Assembly (NCBI RefSeq): GCF_039503195.1
Contig: NZ_JBCJKP010000001.1
Span: forward strand, 6,386,001 to 6,450,000
Reading direction: 5' to 3'
DNA: 64,000 nt
From: Streptomyces mirabilis
GTDB taxonomy: Bacteria; Actinomycetota; Actinomycetes; Streptomycetales; Streptomycetaceae
A program made the translations under genes and the position numbers. Each line of letters starts with the position of its first letter. Within the stretch, counting starts at the first letter, position 1. Below the pieces are notes generated by a model that was not told the origin of the DNA, made no database searches, and worked only from the letters and a program-made list of their open reading frames with translations. Positions 40,414-49,584 of this stretch are shown here, piece by piece.

Positions 40414-41151
40414 TCAGTAGTCGAAGTTGCCCAGGAAGCCCGGGTCGATCTTGTCGAGTTCCAGGCCGGTGCCTCGGTGGAGGTCCATGAGATCCGACAT
40501 GTGGATGGCACGGCGGCGGGCCGCGGGAAGGTCGCGGCGGTTGGCGGCCGTCCACAGGACCGGGTCGAAGGTGATCCCGTGGGAGCCCGGCATGGGCCCC
40601 GTCTCGGCGCGCCAGCCGGGCCAGCGCAGGGTGTCGTAGAACTGCTCTATGCCCCCTTCGTCCAGGAGCCAGTTGAGCCAGTCCGCGTGGCCCACGCCGA
40701 GCGCGTCCCAGCGCAGCGAGTCCGGCGCGAAGTACAGCACCTCGCCGGGACCGCCGGGGCGGTTCATCTGCGCGGGGTCGGGTCCGTTGACCACGAAGAC
40801 GCCGCCGAGGACGTCATGGGCGATGACGAGCCCGCCCTCCGGCCGCCATGCCGGGTCGAACCGCTCGGGGAGGTCGTTGATCTCGGCGAAGCTCGGCGTC
40901 CCCGCAGGCGCGTCGTCGTCGGGGCTGCCGTAGATGCGCAGCCAGCCGCTGTCCAGCAGTACCCCGCCGCAGTTGAGCACGAAGGAGCCGAGCGAGGAGC
41001 GCGCGGTGGCTTGCAGTTGCAGCAGGGATCCACGGGCCTGCGCCGGGTCCACCGGCAGCACATCCATGGACACCCTGCTGTTGGAGATCGCCTCGGAGAG
41101 GAGCGGCCATGCCGGCTCCTCGACATCAGTCAGCTCGGTCAGGTCTCGCAT
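40414..41151 (-). CDS. DUF2625 family protein
   Basis: The 245-residue cytoplasmic protein opens 'MRDLTELTDVEEPAWPLLSE', then 'SLLQLQATARSSLGSFVLNCGGVLLDSGWLRIYGSP' and 'GLVIAHDVLGGVFVVNGPD', 'GEVLYFAPDSLRWDALGVGHADWLNWLL' and 'FYDTLRWPGW', all hallmarks of DUF2625. The fold resembles SUKH-type immunity-like proteins in other annotations, but no function is established. ATG at 41151, weak ribosome site. The LAXTG surface protein gene ends 35 bp upstream on the same strand, so they may be co-transcribed. Confidence 0.82.
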   Translation of the reverse strand: MRDLTELTDVEEPAWPLLSEAISNSRVSMDVLPVDPAQARGSLLQLQATARSSLGSFVLNCGGVLLDSGWLRIYGSPDDDAPAGTPSFAEINDLPERFDPAWRPEGGLVIAHDVLGGVFVVNGPDPAQMNRPGGPGEVLYFAPDSLRWDALGVGHADWLNWLLDEGGIEQFYDTLRWPGWRAETGPMPGSHGITFDPVLWTAANRRDLPAARRRAIHMSDLMDLHRGTGLELDKIDPGFLGNFDY

Positions 41152-41186
41152 GGGTATCCCGTGGGTTCCGGGCCGGAGCGTCGCGC

Positions 41187-41567
41187 TCAGAAGGCCGCCG
41201 TGCGCTCCCGGCGCACCGAGTAGGTCACAAAGCCGGCGCCGAGGCCCAGGAAAAGGGTTCCGCCGACGACGTACGGCGTCGTGTCGACGCTTCCGGTGTC
41301 GGCGAGCCGGGTCCCGCTGTCCTGCGACCCGGTGGTGTCGGAGCCCGTGTCGTTCGCTCCGGCGTCGCTCGCGTCGGCGGCGCCCGGCTGGGTGTCGCCG
41401 GACTCGGTGGAGGCCTGCAGCGCGGTTCTCGACGTGGTGTTCGTCGACATGTTGCTGTGCTGAGCAGGCTTTTCCGGGGTCGCGTTGGCGGACGGGACGA
41501 ACCACAGGGCCCCCAGAAGGGTTCCCGCTGCGGTGGCGGTCAGCAACGAGCGACGAGCGGCGGACAC
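41187..41567 (-). CDS. Sortase-anchored surface protein with LAXTG motif
   Basis: The 126-residue protein has a signal peptide ('ARRSLLTATAAGTLLGALWF', cleavage near 'ANATP'), a Ser/Thr/Asp/Ala-rich mature part, and a C-terminal sorting signal: 'RLADTGS', a hydrophobic stretch ('TPYVVGGTLFLGLGAGFVTY') and basic 'VRRER'. LADTG fits the LAXTG pentapeptide used by class E sortases of high-GC Gram-positives. The GTG at 41567 is chosen because the signal peptide begins there; AGGGG lies 12 bp upstream. No sortase is encoded in the window. Confidence 0.8.
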   Translation of the reverse strand: MSAARRSLLTATAAGTLLGALWFVPSANATPEKPAQHSNMSTNTTSRTALQASTESGDTQPGAADASDAGANDTGSDTTGSQDSGTRLADTGSVDTTPYVVGGTLFLGLGAGFVTYSVRRERTAAF

Positions 41568-41677
41568 GTAATATCGATCCCCTTGTGGCGCTGGCGAATT
41601 GGCCGTGTGGGCCGATGCTAATGAAAGGCGCGGGTCGTGGGAAAGTCGTGGGAGCCACGGGCCGTACGCTCCGTCCC

Positions 41678-42025
41678 ATGAGTACTCCTGAGACATCACG
41701 ATTTGTCCGGCTTCGCGTGGAGCTGGTGTTGGAAGTCGACGACGCGGACGCCGTCACCAAGGCCGCGTTGCGCCGCATCGCGGACGACTCCGGCATGCCG
41801 GCCGACGAGCGGACCCACGCCGAGAACGCAGTGACGGAAGACACTGCCGAGGCCCTGGCCTATCTCGTAGACCCGTTCGACCTGGTCAGCGAGGTGCCCG
41901 GGGTCGACCTCGCCCAGGCCTCCTGGAGCAGCGAGCCGATCGACTACGACCCCGATTCGCCGGAATGGGACCTCGACGAGGATGATGGCGGCGAGGATGA
42001 CGACGAGGAAGTCGGAGTCGGCTGA
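41678..42025 (+). CDS. Small acidic conserved protein
   Basis: The 115-residue protein reads 'RFVRLRVELVLEVDDADAVTKAALRRIADD' at the start and ends in a tail of Asp and Glu ('DLDEDDGGEDDDEEVGVG'). No signal peptide or membrane helix. Function unknown; the ferredoxin-like alternation of strands and helices in the first half could be a small dimerisation domain. It is divergent from the surface protein gene and followed by a hairpin, so it is a single-gene unit. Confidence 0.7.
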   Translation: MSTPETSRFVRLRVELVLEVDDADAVTKAALRRIADDSGMPADERTHAENAVTEDTAEALAYLVDPFDLVSEVPGVDLAQASWSSEPIDYDPDSPEWDLDEDDGGEDDDEEVGVG

Positions 42026-42045
42026 CGCCTCTTGGGGAAAACGTG

Positions 42046-42073
42046 ACCCCGGGTGGCAACCGCTGCCCGGGGT
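42046..42073 (+). terminator. Stem-loop after the acidic protein gene
   Basis: ACCCCGGGTGGC and GCTGCCCGGGGT pair with two internal mismatches around AACC, 20 bp after the stop codon. Confidence 0.65.
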
Positions 42074-42302
42074 TCTGTCGTCTCCGACGACGCACCGACC
42101 ACCTCCGCACCAGAATTCGGTCCGGCTGTCGGTACCACTCGATCGGGGTCCGGCTCGGGTCGATTCGGTTGACGCCGTGGGCCGACGTGGTGTTACCCAC
42201 ACCTCAGAAGTATAAGGAATGGGACGAACCGGTCGTAGCGTTGATGGTTCGAACGGGGCTCATGTGGTTCCAGGTGATTTGGCGACGATGGAGAAGCGTG
42301 TG

Positions 42303-43553
42303 ATGACGGACAGTAAGCGGCGCAAGGGTCTGATGGCCGCGTCCGCACTGCTCGGCGGAGTGCTGGTGCTCTCTGCGTGCAGCAGCGGGGGTGGCAGCAA
42401 GGCCAGCGCCTCGGACGGCGAGACCTCGCAGGCCCAGGCCGATGCGGCGGCGGCCAAGAAGAGCTCGCAGGCCCAGATCAAGATCACGCCCGCGGACGGT
42501 TCCGACAACGCCTCCATCAACAACGCCGCGGCGGTCACCGTGAGCAAGGGCACGCTCACGGCCGTCACCATGACGACCGAGTCGGGCACGCCGGTGTCCG
42601 GTCAGATATCCGCCGACAAGAAGAGCTGGAAGCCCGCCTCCCCGCTCGACCGCGCCACCACGTACAAGGTGGCCGCCGAGGCCACCGACTCCGCGGGCCT
42701 CGTCGCCCACGAGAACGCCTCGTTCACCACGGTCTCCCCGGCGAACAGCTTCATAGGCAACTTCACGCCTGAGGACGGTTCCACCGTCGGCGTCGGCATG
42801 CCGGTCTCGATCAACTTCAACAAGGCGATCACGAACAAGGCCGCCGTGCAGAAGGGGATCACCGTCTCCTCCAGCAGCGGCCAGGAGGTCGTCGGCCACT
42901 GGTTCAACGCCAACCGCCTCGACTTCCGTCCCGAGAACTACTGGACCGGCGGCTCCACCGTCACCCTCAAGCTCAACCTGGACGGCGTCCAGGGCGCGAG
43001 CGGTGTCTACGGCGTGCAGCAGAAGACGGTCACCTTCAAGATCGGCCGCAACCAGGTCTCGATCGTCGACGCGCAGAGCAAGACCATGAAGGTCACGCAG
43101 GACGGCAAGACGATCAAGACGATCCCGATCTCCTCGGGATCCCCGGAGCACAAGACGTACCAGGGCCAGATGGTGATCTCCGAGAAGTTCAAGGAGACCC
43201 GGATGAACGGCTCGACGGTCGGCTTCACGAAGACCGACGGCAAGGGCGAGTACGACATCAAGGACGTGCCGCACGCCATGCGTCTGTCGAACTCCGGCAC
43301 CTTCATCCACGGCAACTACTGGGGCGCGAAGTCCATCTTCGGCGCGGTGAACACCAGCCACGGCTGTGTGGGTCTGTCCGACACCAAGGGTGCGGGCGAC
43401 CCGAACACGCCCGCGGCCTGGTTCTACGACCACTCGCTGATCGGTGACGTCGTGGTCGTCAAGAACACCGGTGACAAGACCATCGCCCCGGACAACGGCC
43501 TCAACGGCTGGAACCTGAGCTGGTCCGCCTGGAAGGCCGGCTCGGCCGCCTGA
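42303..43553 (+). CDS. L,D-transpeptidase lipoprotein (LdtMt2-like)
   Basis: Forms 3-3 crosslinks in peptidoglycan outside the membrane. The 416-residue protein has a lipoprotein signal with lipobox 'LVLSACSS', a Ser/Ala/Lys-rich linker, two immunoglobulin-like domains (about 65-270) and a YkuD catalytic domain (about 275-395) with 'GTFIHGNYWGAKSIFGAVNTSHGCVGLS', where His and Cys of 'SHGCVG' are catalytic. The ATG at 42303 has GGAGAAG 6 bp upstream, which rejects the ATG at 42288 and longer frames. Intergenic sequence upstream has no clear operator. A strong terminator follows. Confidence 0.92.
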   Translation: MTDSKRRKGLMAASALLGGVLVLSACSSGGGSKASASDGETSQAQADAAAAKKSSQAQIKITPADGSDNASINNAAAVTVSKGTLTAVTMTTESGTPVSGQISADKKSWKPASPLDRATTYKVAAEATDSAGLVAHENASFTTVSPANSFIGNFTPEDGSTVGVGMPVSINFNKAITNKAAVQKGITVSSSSGQEVVGHWFNANRLDFRPENYWTGGSTVTLKLNLDGVQGASGVYGVQQKTVTFKIGRNQVSIVDAQSKTMKVTQDGKTIKTIPISSGSPEHKTYQGQMVISEKFKETRMNGSTVGFTKTDGKGEYDIKDVPHAMRLSNSGTFIHGNYWGAKSIFGAVNTSHGCVGLSDTKGAGDPNTPAAWFYDHSLIGDVVVVKNTGDKTIAPDNGLNGWNLSWSAWKAGSAA

Positions 43554-43573
43554 TCGCGCCGCAATCCCTCGTT

Positions 43574-43619
43574 CGCCGATGGCGGCGGTGGCCCTCACGG
43601 GTCGCCGCCGCCATCGGCG
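43574..43619 (+). terminator. Perfect 15-bp stem-loop after the L,D-transpeptidase gene
   Basis: CGCCGATGGCGGCGG and its exact complement CCGCCGCCATCGGCG flank a 16-base loop, 20 bp after the stop codon. Confidence 0.85.
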
Positions 43620-43734
43620 TTCTCACAGCCTTCAGGGACCGCCCACAGGTGAACTTCCGGGCTGCCACAGCCTTCTCATCCTTCTCTTATGCGGGGCTTA
43701 TCGCGCCATCACGCGCCGTACCTAGCTTTCCGCC

Positions 43735-45216
43735 ATGTTCTTCACCTACCTGAGGCGCGAACTGCGCCGCCGCAGGAAGGCGGCGCTCGTCGTCGCCTCC
43801 GGACTCGCCCTGGGCATCGCCCTGGTCATCGTGGTCAGCTCCGTGTCGTCCGGCATGGAGAAGGCGCAGGGCAAGGTCCTCCAGTCGCTGTACGGACTGG
43901 GTACGGACATGACCGTCACCAAGGCGGCGGCGCCGGCGACGAGCACCGGCCAGCGTCCGCGCTTCAACTTCGACGCGAACGACAACGGCTCCACCAAGGA
44001 GCAGAGCAGCGACCGCGTCATGGTGCAGGGCTTCCAGACCCTGGCCGCCTCCACGGTCACCAAGGTCGACTCCCAGAAGGGCGTCGCGGACTCCGTCGGC
44101 GGACTGAGCCTCCAGGTCATCAGGATCGACGGCCAGTTCACGCGGGGTCAGTTCCAGCAGAACCAGAACAGCGGCACCGGCCAGAGGGGCGGGCGCCCGG
44201 ACGCCCAGCAGTCCCCGCAGGGTCGTGTCGAGGGCGGCGGCGCCAACTTCGACGTCAACAACTACTCGGTGTACGGCACCGACGTCACCAAGCCCGCCCT
44301 CGGCCCGCTGACCTCCTCGAAGATCACCAGCGGTCGTACGTTCCAGACGTCCGAGACCGATGCCAAGGTGGTCGTCGCCGACGTCTCGTACGCCAAGGAG
44401 AAGAAGCTCAAGGTCGGTTCCACCGTCACCATCAAGAGCGTCAAGTACAAGGTCATCGGCATCGCCACGCCCGACAGCGGTGACGCGGCGGCCAACCTCT
44501 ACATCCCGCTCAAGCAGGCCCAGACGCTCAGCGGCTCCAAGGACAAGGTCACCACGATCTACGTCAAGGCGTCGGACTCGCAGCAGATCTCCAGCGTGAA
44601 GAGCACCATCCAGAAGAACATCTCGGGGACGACGGTCACCACCTCCGCCGACCTCGCGTCCACCGTCTCCGGCTCCCTCTCCACCGCCTCCAGCCTCGCG
44701 TCGAACGTCGGCAAGTGGCTGTCCATCGCGGTGCTCGTGGCCGCGTTCCTGGTCGCCGGCCTGCTCACCTCCTCCGCCGTCTCCCGGCGCGTGCGCGAGT
44801 TCGGCACCCTCAAGGCGCTCGGCTGGAAGTCGGGCCGGGTGACCCGGCAGGTCGTCGGCGAGGCCATGGTCAACGGTCTGGTCGGCGGCGCCCTCGGTAT
44901 CGCGATCGGTCTCGCGGGCGCCTACGTCGTCACCGAGATCAGCCCCACCCTGCAGGCGCAGGTGGGCGGTTCGGGCGGCGGCGGAGGCCAGGGCGGCCCC
45001 GGCGGCGGGCGCGGCTTCGGCGGTCCCGGCTTCGGCGGTCCCGGCCGGCAGGCCGCGGCCAAGGCCCTCGACGTCGCGCTCACCGCGCCCGTCAGCCTCG
45101 GCACCATCGTCGGCGCGGTGGCCCTCGCCATCACCGGTGGTCTGATCGCCGGCGCCTTCGGCGGCTGGCGTGCCTCCCGACTCCGCCCCGCGGACGCCCT
45201 GCGCCGCGTCGAATAG
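43735..45216 (+). CDS. MacB/FtsX-type ABC transporter permease
   Basis: The 493-residue protein has an N-terminal membrane helix ('AALVVASGLALGIALVIVVSSVSSG', 16-40), a large extracytoplasmic domain (about 45-325) with Gln/Asn-rich insertions, then three C-terminal helices. 'SSAVSRRVREFGTLKALGWKSGRVTRQVVGEAMVNGLVGG' after the second helix is the FtsX/MacB coupling region, and 'GGWRASRLRPADALRRVE' ends the protein. A Gly-rich insert ('GGSGGGGGQGGPGGGRGFGG') lies before the last helices. Probably a half-transporter that dimerises with the next gene's ATPase and exports a compound or lipoprotein. The start has no clear ribosome site and may be leaderless. Confidence 0.88.
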   Translation: MFFTYLRRELRRRRKAALVVASGLALGIALVIVVSSVSSGMEKAQGKVLQSLYGLGTDMTVTKAAAPATSTGQRPRFNFDANDNGSTKEQSSDRVMVQGFQTLAASTVTKVDSQKGVADSVGGLSLQVIRIDGQFTRGQFQQNQNSGTGQRGGRPDAQQSPQGRVEGGGANFDVNNYSVYGTDVTKPALGPLTSSKITSGRTFQTSETDAKVVVADVSYAKEKKLKVGSTVTIKSVKYKVIGIATPDSGDAAANLYIPLKQAQTLSGSKDKVTTIYVKASDSQQISSVKSTIQKNISGTTVTTSADLASTVSGSLSTASSLASNVGKWLSIAVLVAAFLVAGLLTSSAVSRRVREFGTLKALGWKSGRVTRQVVGEAMVNGLVGGALGIAIGLAGAYVVTEISPTLQAQVGGSGGGGGQGGPGGGRGFGGPGFGGPGRQAAAKALDVALTAPVSLGTIVGAVALAITGGLIAGAFGGWRASRLRPADALRRVE

Positions 45217-45230
45217 GCCCAGCCCCTCTC

Positions 45231-45282
45231 AAGGGGGTGCCCGACATCGCCCACTGCTGCTCGCTGTACCGGGCACCCCCTT
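45231..45282 (+). promoter_or_regulatory. 13-bp stem-loop between permease and ATPase genes
   Basis: AAGGGGGTGCCCG and CGGGCACCCCCTT are exact complements separated by 26 bases, within the 88-bp gap inside an operon. It could attenuate or stabilise one segment of the message. Confidence 0.6.
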
Positions 45283-45304
45283 CACCTCATCCAGGAGTTG
45301 CACC

Positions 45305-45988
45305 ATGTACGAACTCAGAGGCGTCACCAAGCGCTATACCCGGGGCAAGGAGACGGTCGACGCGCTCGCGGGGGTCGACCTGACCATCGCGGACGGCGAC
45401 CGGCTCGTCATCCAGGGCCCCACCGGTGGCGGAAAATCCACCCTTCTCCAGATGCTCGGCGGTCTCGACCGGCCCACCGAGGGCAGTGTCGAACTCGACG
45501 GCACGGACATGGCCAAACTGTCCGAGGCGAAGCTCACCAAAGTACGCAGCGAGAACATCGGATTCGTCTTTCAGAGCTTCAACCTGATTCCCACGCTCAC
45601 CGCCCAGGAAAACGTGGAGACCGCCCTCGTACCCCTCGGTGTGAAGGTGAAGGAACGGCGGCAACGGGCCGCCGACGCACTGGAGTCGGTGGGACTCGCC
45701 GAGCGGCTCGGGCATCTGCCCGCCGAGCTCTCCGGTGGCCAGCAGCAGCGTGTCGCGATCGCCCGCGCCCTGGTCAAGCAGCCGAAGGTGCTGCTCGCCG
45801 ACGAGCCCACCGGCAACCTCGACGAGTCCATGCGCGACGAGATCATGGAGGTGCTCGAGGCCATGTGGAAGGAGCACGGGCTCACTTTCATCATGGTTAC
45901 GCACGATTCCTCGATCGCGAAGAAGGCCCCGCGCCTCGCGACGATTCGCAAGGGGAAGATCTCCGTCAAGGAAAACGCGGGTGCTTAA
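45305..45988 (+). CDS. MacB/LolD-type ABC transporter ATP-binding protein
   Basis: The 227-residue ATPase has Walker A 'GPTGGGKST' (with three Gly before Lys), Q-loop 'FVFQSFNLIPTLTAQENV', signature 'LSGGQQQR', Walker B 'VLLADEP', D-loop 'GNLDESM' and H-switch 'MVTHDSS'. The 'SFNLIPTLTAQENVE' segment is characteristic of MacB/LolD-type ATPases, matching the permease before it. ATG at 45305 preceded by CAGGAG. A terminator-like hairpin follows about 80 bp downstream. Confidence 0.93.
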   Translation: MYELRGVTKRYTRGKETVDALAGVDLTIADGDRLVIQGPTGGGKSTLLQMLGGLDRPTEGSVELDGTDMAKLSEAKLTKVRSENIGFVFQSFNLIPTLTAQENVETALVPLGVKVKERRQRAADALESVGLAERLGHLPAELSGGQQQRVAIARALVKQPKVLLADEPTGNLDESMRDEIMEVLEAMWKEHGLTFIMVTHDSSIAKKAPRLATIRKGKISVKENAGA

Positions 45989-46070
45989 AGAAGCGCAAAA
46001 GGAGCGTGCGGGGGCTTAGCGGAACAACTCCGTCAACTCTTCACCCTCACCCCGCTATTGAGGGGACGAT

Positions 46071-46105
46071 CACCCCCCGGGCATACTTTCGTATTCCGGG
46101 GGGTG
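46071..46105 (+). terminator. Stem-loop after the ABC operon
   Basis: CACCCCCCGG...CATAC and GTAT...CCGGGGGGTG pair around TTTC. It lies 80 bp after the ATPase stop and about 75 bp before the protease start. Confidence 0.65.
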
Positions 46106-46179
46106 TACGTGCATGCGTACGAGGCTTCCCCCGACCGGATGAACGGGGATTCGTCCGGACCTGATCTCCAGGGGGAGAC

Positions 46180-49100
46180 TTGCGCAGACAAGTGAAAAGA
46201 GCGTGCGCGGCGACCATCGCCATGGCGGCGTCGGTGGCGCTGGCGGCGGGTATGACCAGCCCGGCGTCGGCGCGAGCGGAGCAGCGCACCGCGGGCGTGT
46301 CCGCGGCCGGGAAAGCGGCCGGGATCACGGCCAAGCACCGCATCACCCTGATCACCGGTGACCGCGTGGTCGTCGACGCCAAGGGGCGCGTCGTCGGCTT
46401 CGAGCGGGCCAAGGGCCGCGAGCACGTGCCCGTGCAGATCCGCAAGGCCGACGGCCACACGCTGGTGGTGCCGGCCGACGCCCAGGCGCTGATAGCCGGC
46501 GGCAAGCTCGACCGGCGGCTCTTCGATGTCACCGAGCTCAACAAGGCGGCGGTCCGCAAGTCCCAGCAGCGGGGCCTGAAGGTGATCGTCGGCTACCGGG
46601 GAGCCGCGGCGGCCGCCAAGGCCGAGGTCCGCGACGCCGGCACGCTCCGCAGGAGCCTCAAGGCCCTGAACGCGGACGCGGTGCAGACGCCGCAGCGGGA
46701 CGCGGCCGAGCTGTGGTCCGCGGTCACCGACGACGGGAAGACGGCCTCCGGCATCGCGCACGTCTGGCTGGACGGCGTCCGCAAGGCGAGCCTCGACACG
46801 TCCGTGCCGCAGATCGGCGCCCCCACGGCATGGGCGGCCGGATACGACGGGAAGGGCGTCAAGATCGCCGTCCTGGACACCGGCGTCGACGCGAGCCACC
46901 CGGACCTCAAGACCCAGGTGATCGAGTCCAAGAACTTCTCCACCGCCGCCGACGCCACCGACCACTTCGGCCACGGCACCCACGTCGCGTCCATCGCGGC
47001 GGGCACCGGCGCCAAGTCGGGCGGCAAGTACAAGGGTGTCGCGCCCGGCGCGAAGATCCTCAACGGCAAGGTCCTCGACGACACCGGCAGCGGCGACGAC
47101 TCGGGCATCCTCGCGGGCATGGAGTGGGCGGCCGAGCAGGGCGCCGACATCGTGAACCTGAGCCTGGGCGGCCAGGACACCCCCGACATCGACCCGTTGG
47201 AGGCCGAGGTCAACAAGCTCTCGGCCGAGAAGGGCATCCTCTTCGCGATCGCGGCGGGCAACGAGGGCCCCGAGTCGATCGGCTCCCCCGGCAGCGCGGA
47301 CGCCGCGCTCACCGTCGGCGCCGTCGACGGCAACGACAAGCTCGCGGACTTCTCCAGCACCGGTCCGCGCGTCGGCGACAGCGCCATCAAGCCGGACGTC
47401 ACCGCGCCCGGCGTGGACATCACGGCGGCGGCGGCCCCGGGCAGTGTCATCGACCAGGAAGTCGGCGAGAAGCCGGCGGGCTACCTGACCATTTCCGGTA
47501 CGTCGATGGCGACCCCGCACGTCGCGGGCGCCGCGGCCATCCTCAAGCAGGAACACCCGGACTGGACGTACACCGAGCTCAAGAGTGCGCTGACGGGCTC
47601 CGCGAAGGGCGGCAAGTACACGCCGTTCCAGCAGGGTTCGGGCCGGATCGCCGTCGACAAGGCGATCAAGCAGACCGTGATCGCCGACCCGTCCTCGGTG
47701 AGCTTCGGCGTGGCGCAGTGGCCGCACACCGACGACACGGCGACGACCAAGCAGCTGACGTACCGCAACCTGGGTACGAAGGACGTCACCCTGACCCTGG
47801 CCATCTCCGCGACCAACCCCAAGGGCCAGGCGGCTCCGGCGGGCTTCTTCGCGCTCGGCGCCAAGACGGTCACCGTCCCGGCCGGCGGCAAGGCCTCCGT
47901 CGACGTCACCTCGAACACGAAGCTCGGGGGAACCCTCGACGGCGCGTACTCGGCGTACGTGACGGCGAGCGGCGGCGGCCAGGCCGTGCGCACGGCCGTC
48001 GCGGTCGAGCGCGAGGTGGAGTCGTACGACGTCACCCTCAAGTACGTCAACCGTGCCGGTGAGACGCCCACCCACCTCACCGACCTTGCGGGCTACTCCG
48101 GCGTCGGCGAGGCCAGGGACTACACGTCGCAGAGCACGGCCGACACCGCGACCCTGCGCGTTCCCAAGGGCAAGTACGTGCTCAACTCCCTCTTCGTGAA
48201 GGACCTGGTCCAGGCGAAGGGCGGGGTCGACTGGCTGATCCAGCCCCGGCTGAGCGTCACCGGGAACACCACGGTGACCCTCGACGCGCGTACGGCCAAG
48301 GGCGCCGACATCACGGTGCCGGACGCGGGGGCGAAGCCGCTGTCGGCACTCGTCAACTACTTCGACGACACCACCGGCATCGGCATCGGCATCGGCCTGG
48401 CCTCCTTCCAGGACGTGCGCGTGGCGCACGTCGGCGCGGCGGTCTCCTCCGGCCTCTTCCAGAGCTGGTCCGGACAGTGGACCAAGGGTGCGGGCACCGA
48501 GTACGACACCTTCACCGGCACCAGGACCACCCAGCTCCAGGGCGCGCACGTCAAGCACTACAAGGCGAGCGAGCTGGCCAAGGTGAAGGCGAACCTCGGG
48601 GCCGCGGCCTCCGGCAAGACGGGCGCGGTCACCGCGTACGGCTTCCTGCCCGACGACGACAGCATGAGCGTCGGGGTCCCCCAGACGCTGCCGGCCTCGC
48701 GCACGCTGTACGTGTCGACCGGTGAGAAGGTCCAGTGGGCGTTCGACCTCGAGCAGGACGCGGGCGTCGACGCCACCGGGACCCCGATCATCGACGCCTA
48801 CTACACGGACGACTACCCGCAGACCCTCATGGCGGGCAAGAGCTACACGAGGACGTACAACACGGCCGTCTTCGGTCCGAAGATCAACGCGGACTACGGC
48901 GTCTTCCGGGACGGCAACAGCATCTCGGGCTACCTGCCGCTGTTCGCCGACGGGAGCGGTCACCCCGGCTCCTCGCTGTACACCTCCGTGACGACGACGC
49001 TGTACCGCAACGGCGCGAAGGTGGCCTCGAACGACGACCCGCTCGTCGGGATGAAGGAGTTCAAGGTCCCGGCCGCCGAGGCCACCTACAAGCTCACGAC

Positions 49101-49494
49101 CTCGGTCAAGCGCACGGTGAAGGTCGCCGCGGCCTCCACGCGGATCGACGTCAGCTGGACCTTCAAGTCCAAGAAGGCCGACTTCGCCAAGCTGCCCACC
49201 TCCACGGTCCGCTTCAACGCCACCACCGGCCTCGACAGCCGTGTCGCGGCCGGCAAGACGGTCACGATCCCGGTCTCCGTGCAGGGCTCGGCCGCGGGCA
49301 GGAACCTCAAGTCGCTGTACGTCTACGTCTCGTACGACTACGGCCAGACCTGGAAGATGCTCAAGGTCAAGAACGGCAAGATCACCGTCAAGAACCCGGC
49401 GAAGGGGATGGGCATCTCCTTCCACGCGAAGATCACCGACAAGCAGGGCAACAAGTCGACGGTCTCGATCTACAACGCGTACTACGGAAAGTGA
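46180..49494 (+). CDS. Secreted subtilisin-like serine protease (S8), large
   Basis: The 1104-residue secreted protease has a signal peptide ('MRRQVKRACAATIAMAASVALAAGM', cleavage near residue 32), an inhibitor-like propeptide region (50-205) and a S8 catalytic domain (about 215-485) with Asp233 in 'AVLDTGVD', His265 in 'FGHGTHVA', Asn361 in 'AAGNEG' and Ser442 in 'SGTSMATPH'. The remaining 600 residues are beta-rich accessory domains. Start is a TTG at 46180 after GGGGGAG 5 bp upstream. The protein is expected to degrade extracellular substrates. A terminator follows. Confidence 0.92.
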   Translation: MRRQVKRACAATIAMAASVALAAGMTSPASARAEQRTAGVSAAGKAAGITAKHRITLITGDRVVVDAKGRVVGFERAKGREHVPVQIRKADGHTLVVPADAQALIAGGKLDRRLFDVTELNKAAVRKSQQRGLKVIVGYRGAAAAAKAEVRDAGTLRRSLKALNADAVQTPQRDAAELWSAVTDDGKTASGIAHVWLDGVRKASLDTSVPQIGAPTAWAAGYDGKGVKIAVLDTGVDASHPDLKTQVIESKNFSTAADATDHFGHGTHVASIAAGTGAKSGGKYKGVAPGAKILNGKVLDDTGSGDDSGILAGMEWAAEQGADIVNLSLGGQDTPDIDPLEAEVNKLSAEKGILFAIAAGNEGPESIGSPGSADAALTVGAVDGNDKLADFSSTGPRVGDSAIKPDVTAPGVDITAAAAPGSVIDQEVGEKPAGYLTISGTSMATPHVAGAAAILKQEHPDWTYTELKSALTGSAKGGKYTPFQQGSGRIAVDKAIKQTVIADPSSVSFGVAQWPHTDDTATTKQLTYRNLGTKDVTLTLAISATNPKGQAAPAGFFALGAKTVTVPAGGKASVDVTSNTKLGGTLDGAYSAYVTASGGGQAVRTAVAVEREVESYDVTLKYVNRAGETPTHLTDLAGYSGVGEARDYTSQSTADTATLRVPKGKYVLNSLFVKDLVQAKGGVDWLIQPRLSVTGNTTVTLDARTAKGADITVPDAGAKPLSALVNYFDDTTGIGIGIGLASFQDVRVAHVGAAVSSGLFQSWSGQWTKGAGTEYDTFTGTRTTQLQGAHVKHYKASELAKVKANLGAAASGKTGAVTAYGFLPDDDSMSVGVPQTLPASRTLYVSTGEKVQWAFDLEQDAGVDATGTPIIDAYYTDDYPQTLMAGKSYTRTYNTAVFGPKINADYGVFRDGNSISGYLPLFADGSGHPGSSLYTSVTTTLYRNGAKVASNDDPLVGMKEFKVPAAEATYKLTTSVKRTVKVAAASTRIDVSWTFKSKKADFAKLPTSTVRFNATTGLDSRVAAGKTVTIPVSVQGSAAGRNLKSLYVYVSYDYGQTWKMLKVKNGKITVKNPAKGMGISFHAKITDKQGNKSTVSIYNAYYGK

Positions 49495-49530
49495 TCCGTA
49501 GCGCGGCCACGTGAAGTGTGCCGATAGCGA

Positions 49531-49565
49531 ACGGCCCGTCGGAGGAGCAGCTTCCGGCGGGCCGT
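49531..49565 (+). terminator. Stem-loop after the protease gene
   Basis: ACGGCCCGTCGGA pairs with TCCGGCGGGCCGT (one G-U) around a 9-base loop, 36 bp after the stop codon and just before the globin gene start. Confidence 0.8.
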
Positions 49566-49584
49566 CCGTGTTTCCGTGGGCACC

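Noticed and set aside
42189..42203. GGTGTTACCCACACC upstream of the L,D-transpeptidase as an MtrA-type site
   Set aside because: Only a single GTTACC half-site is present, without the spaced second copy expected for MtrA.
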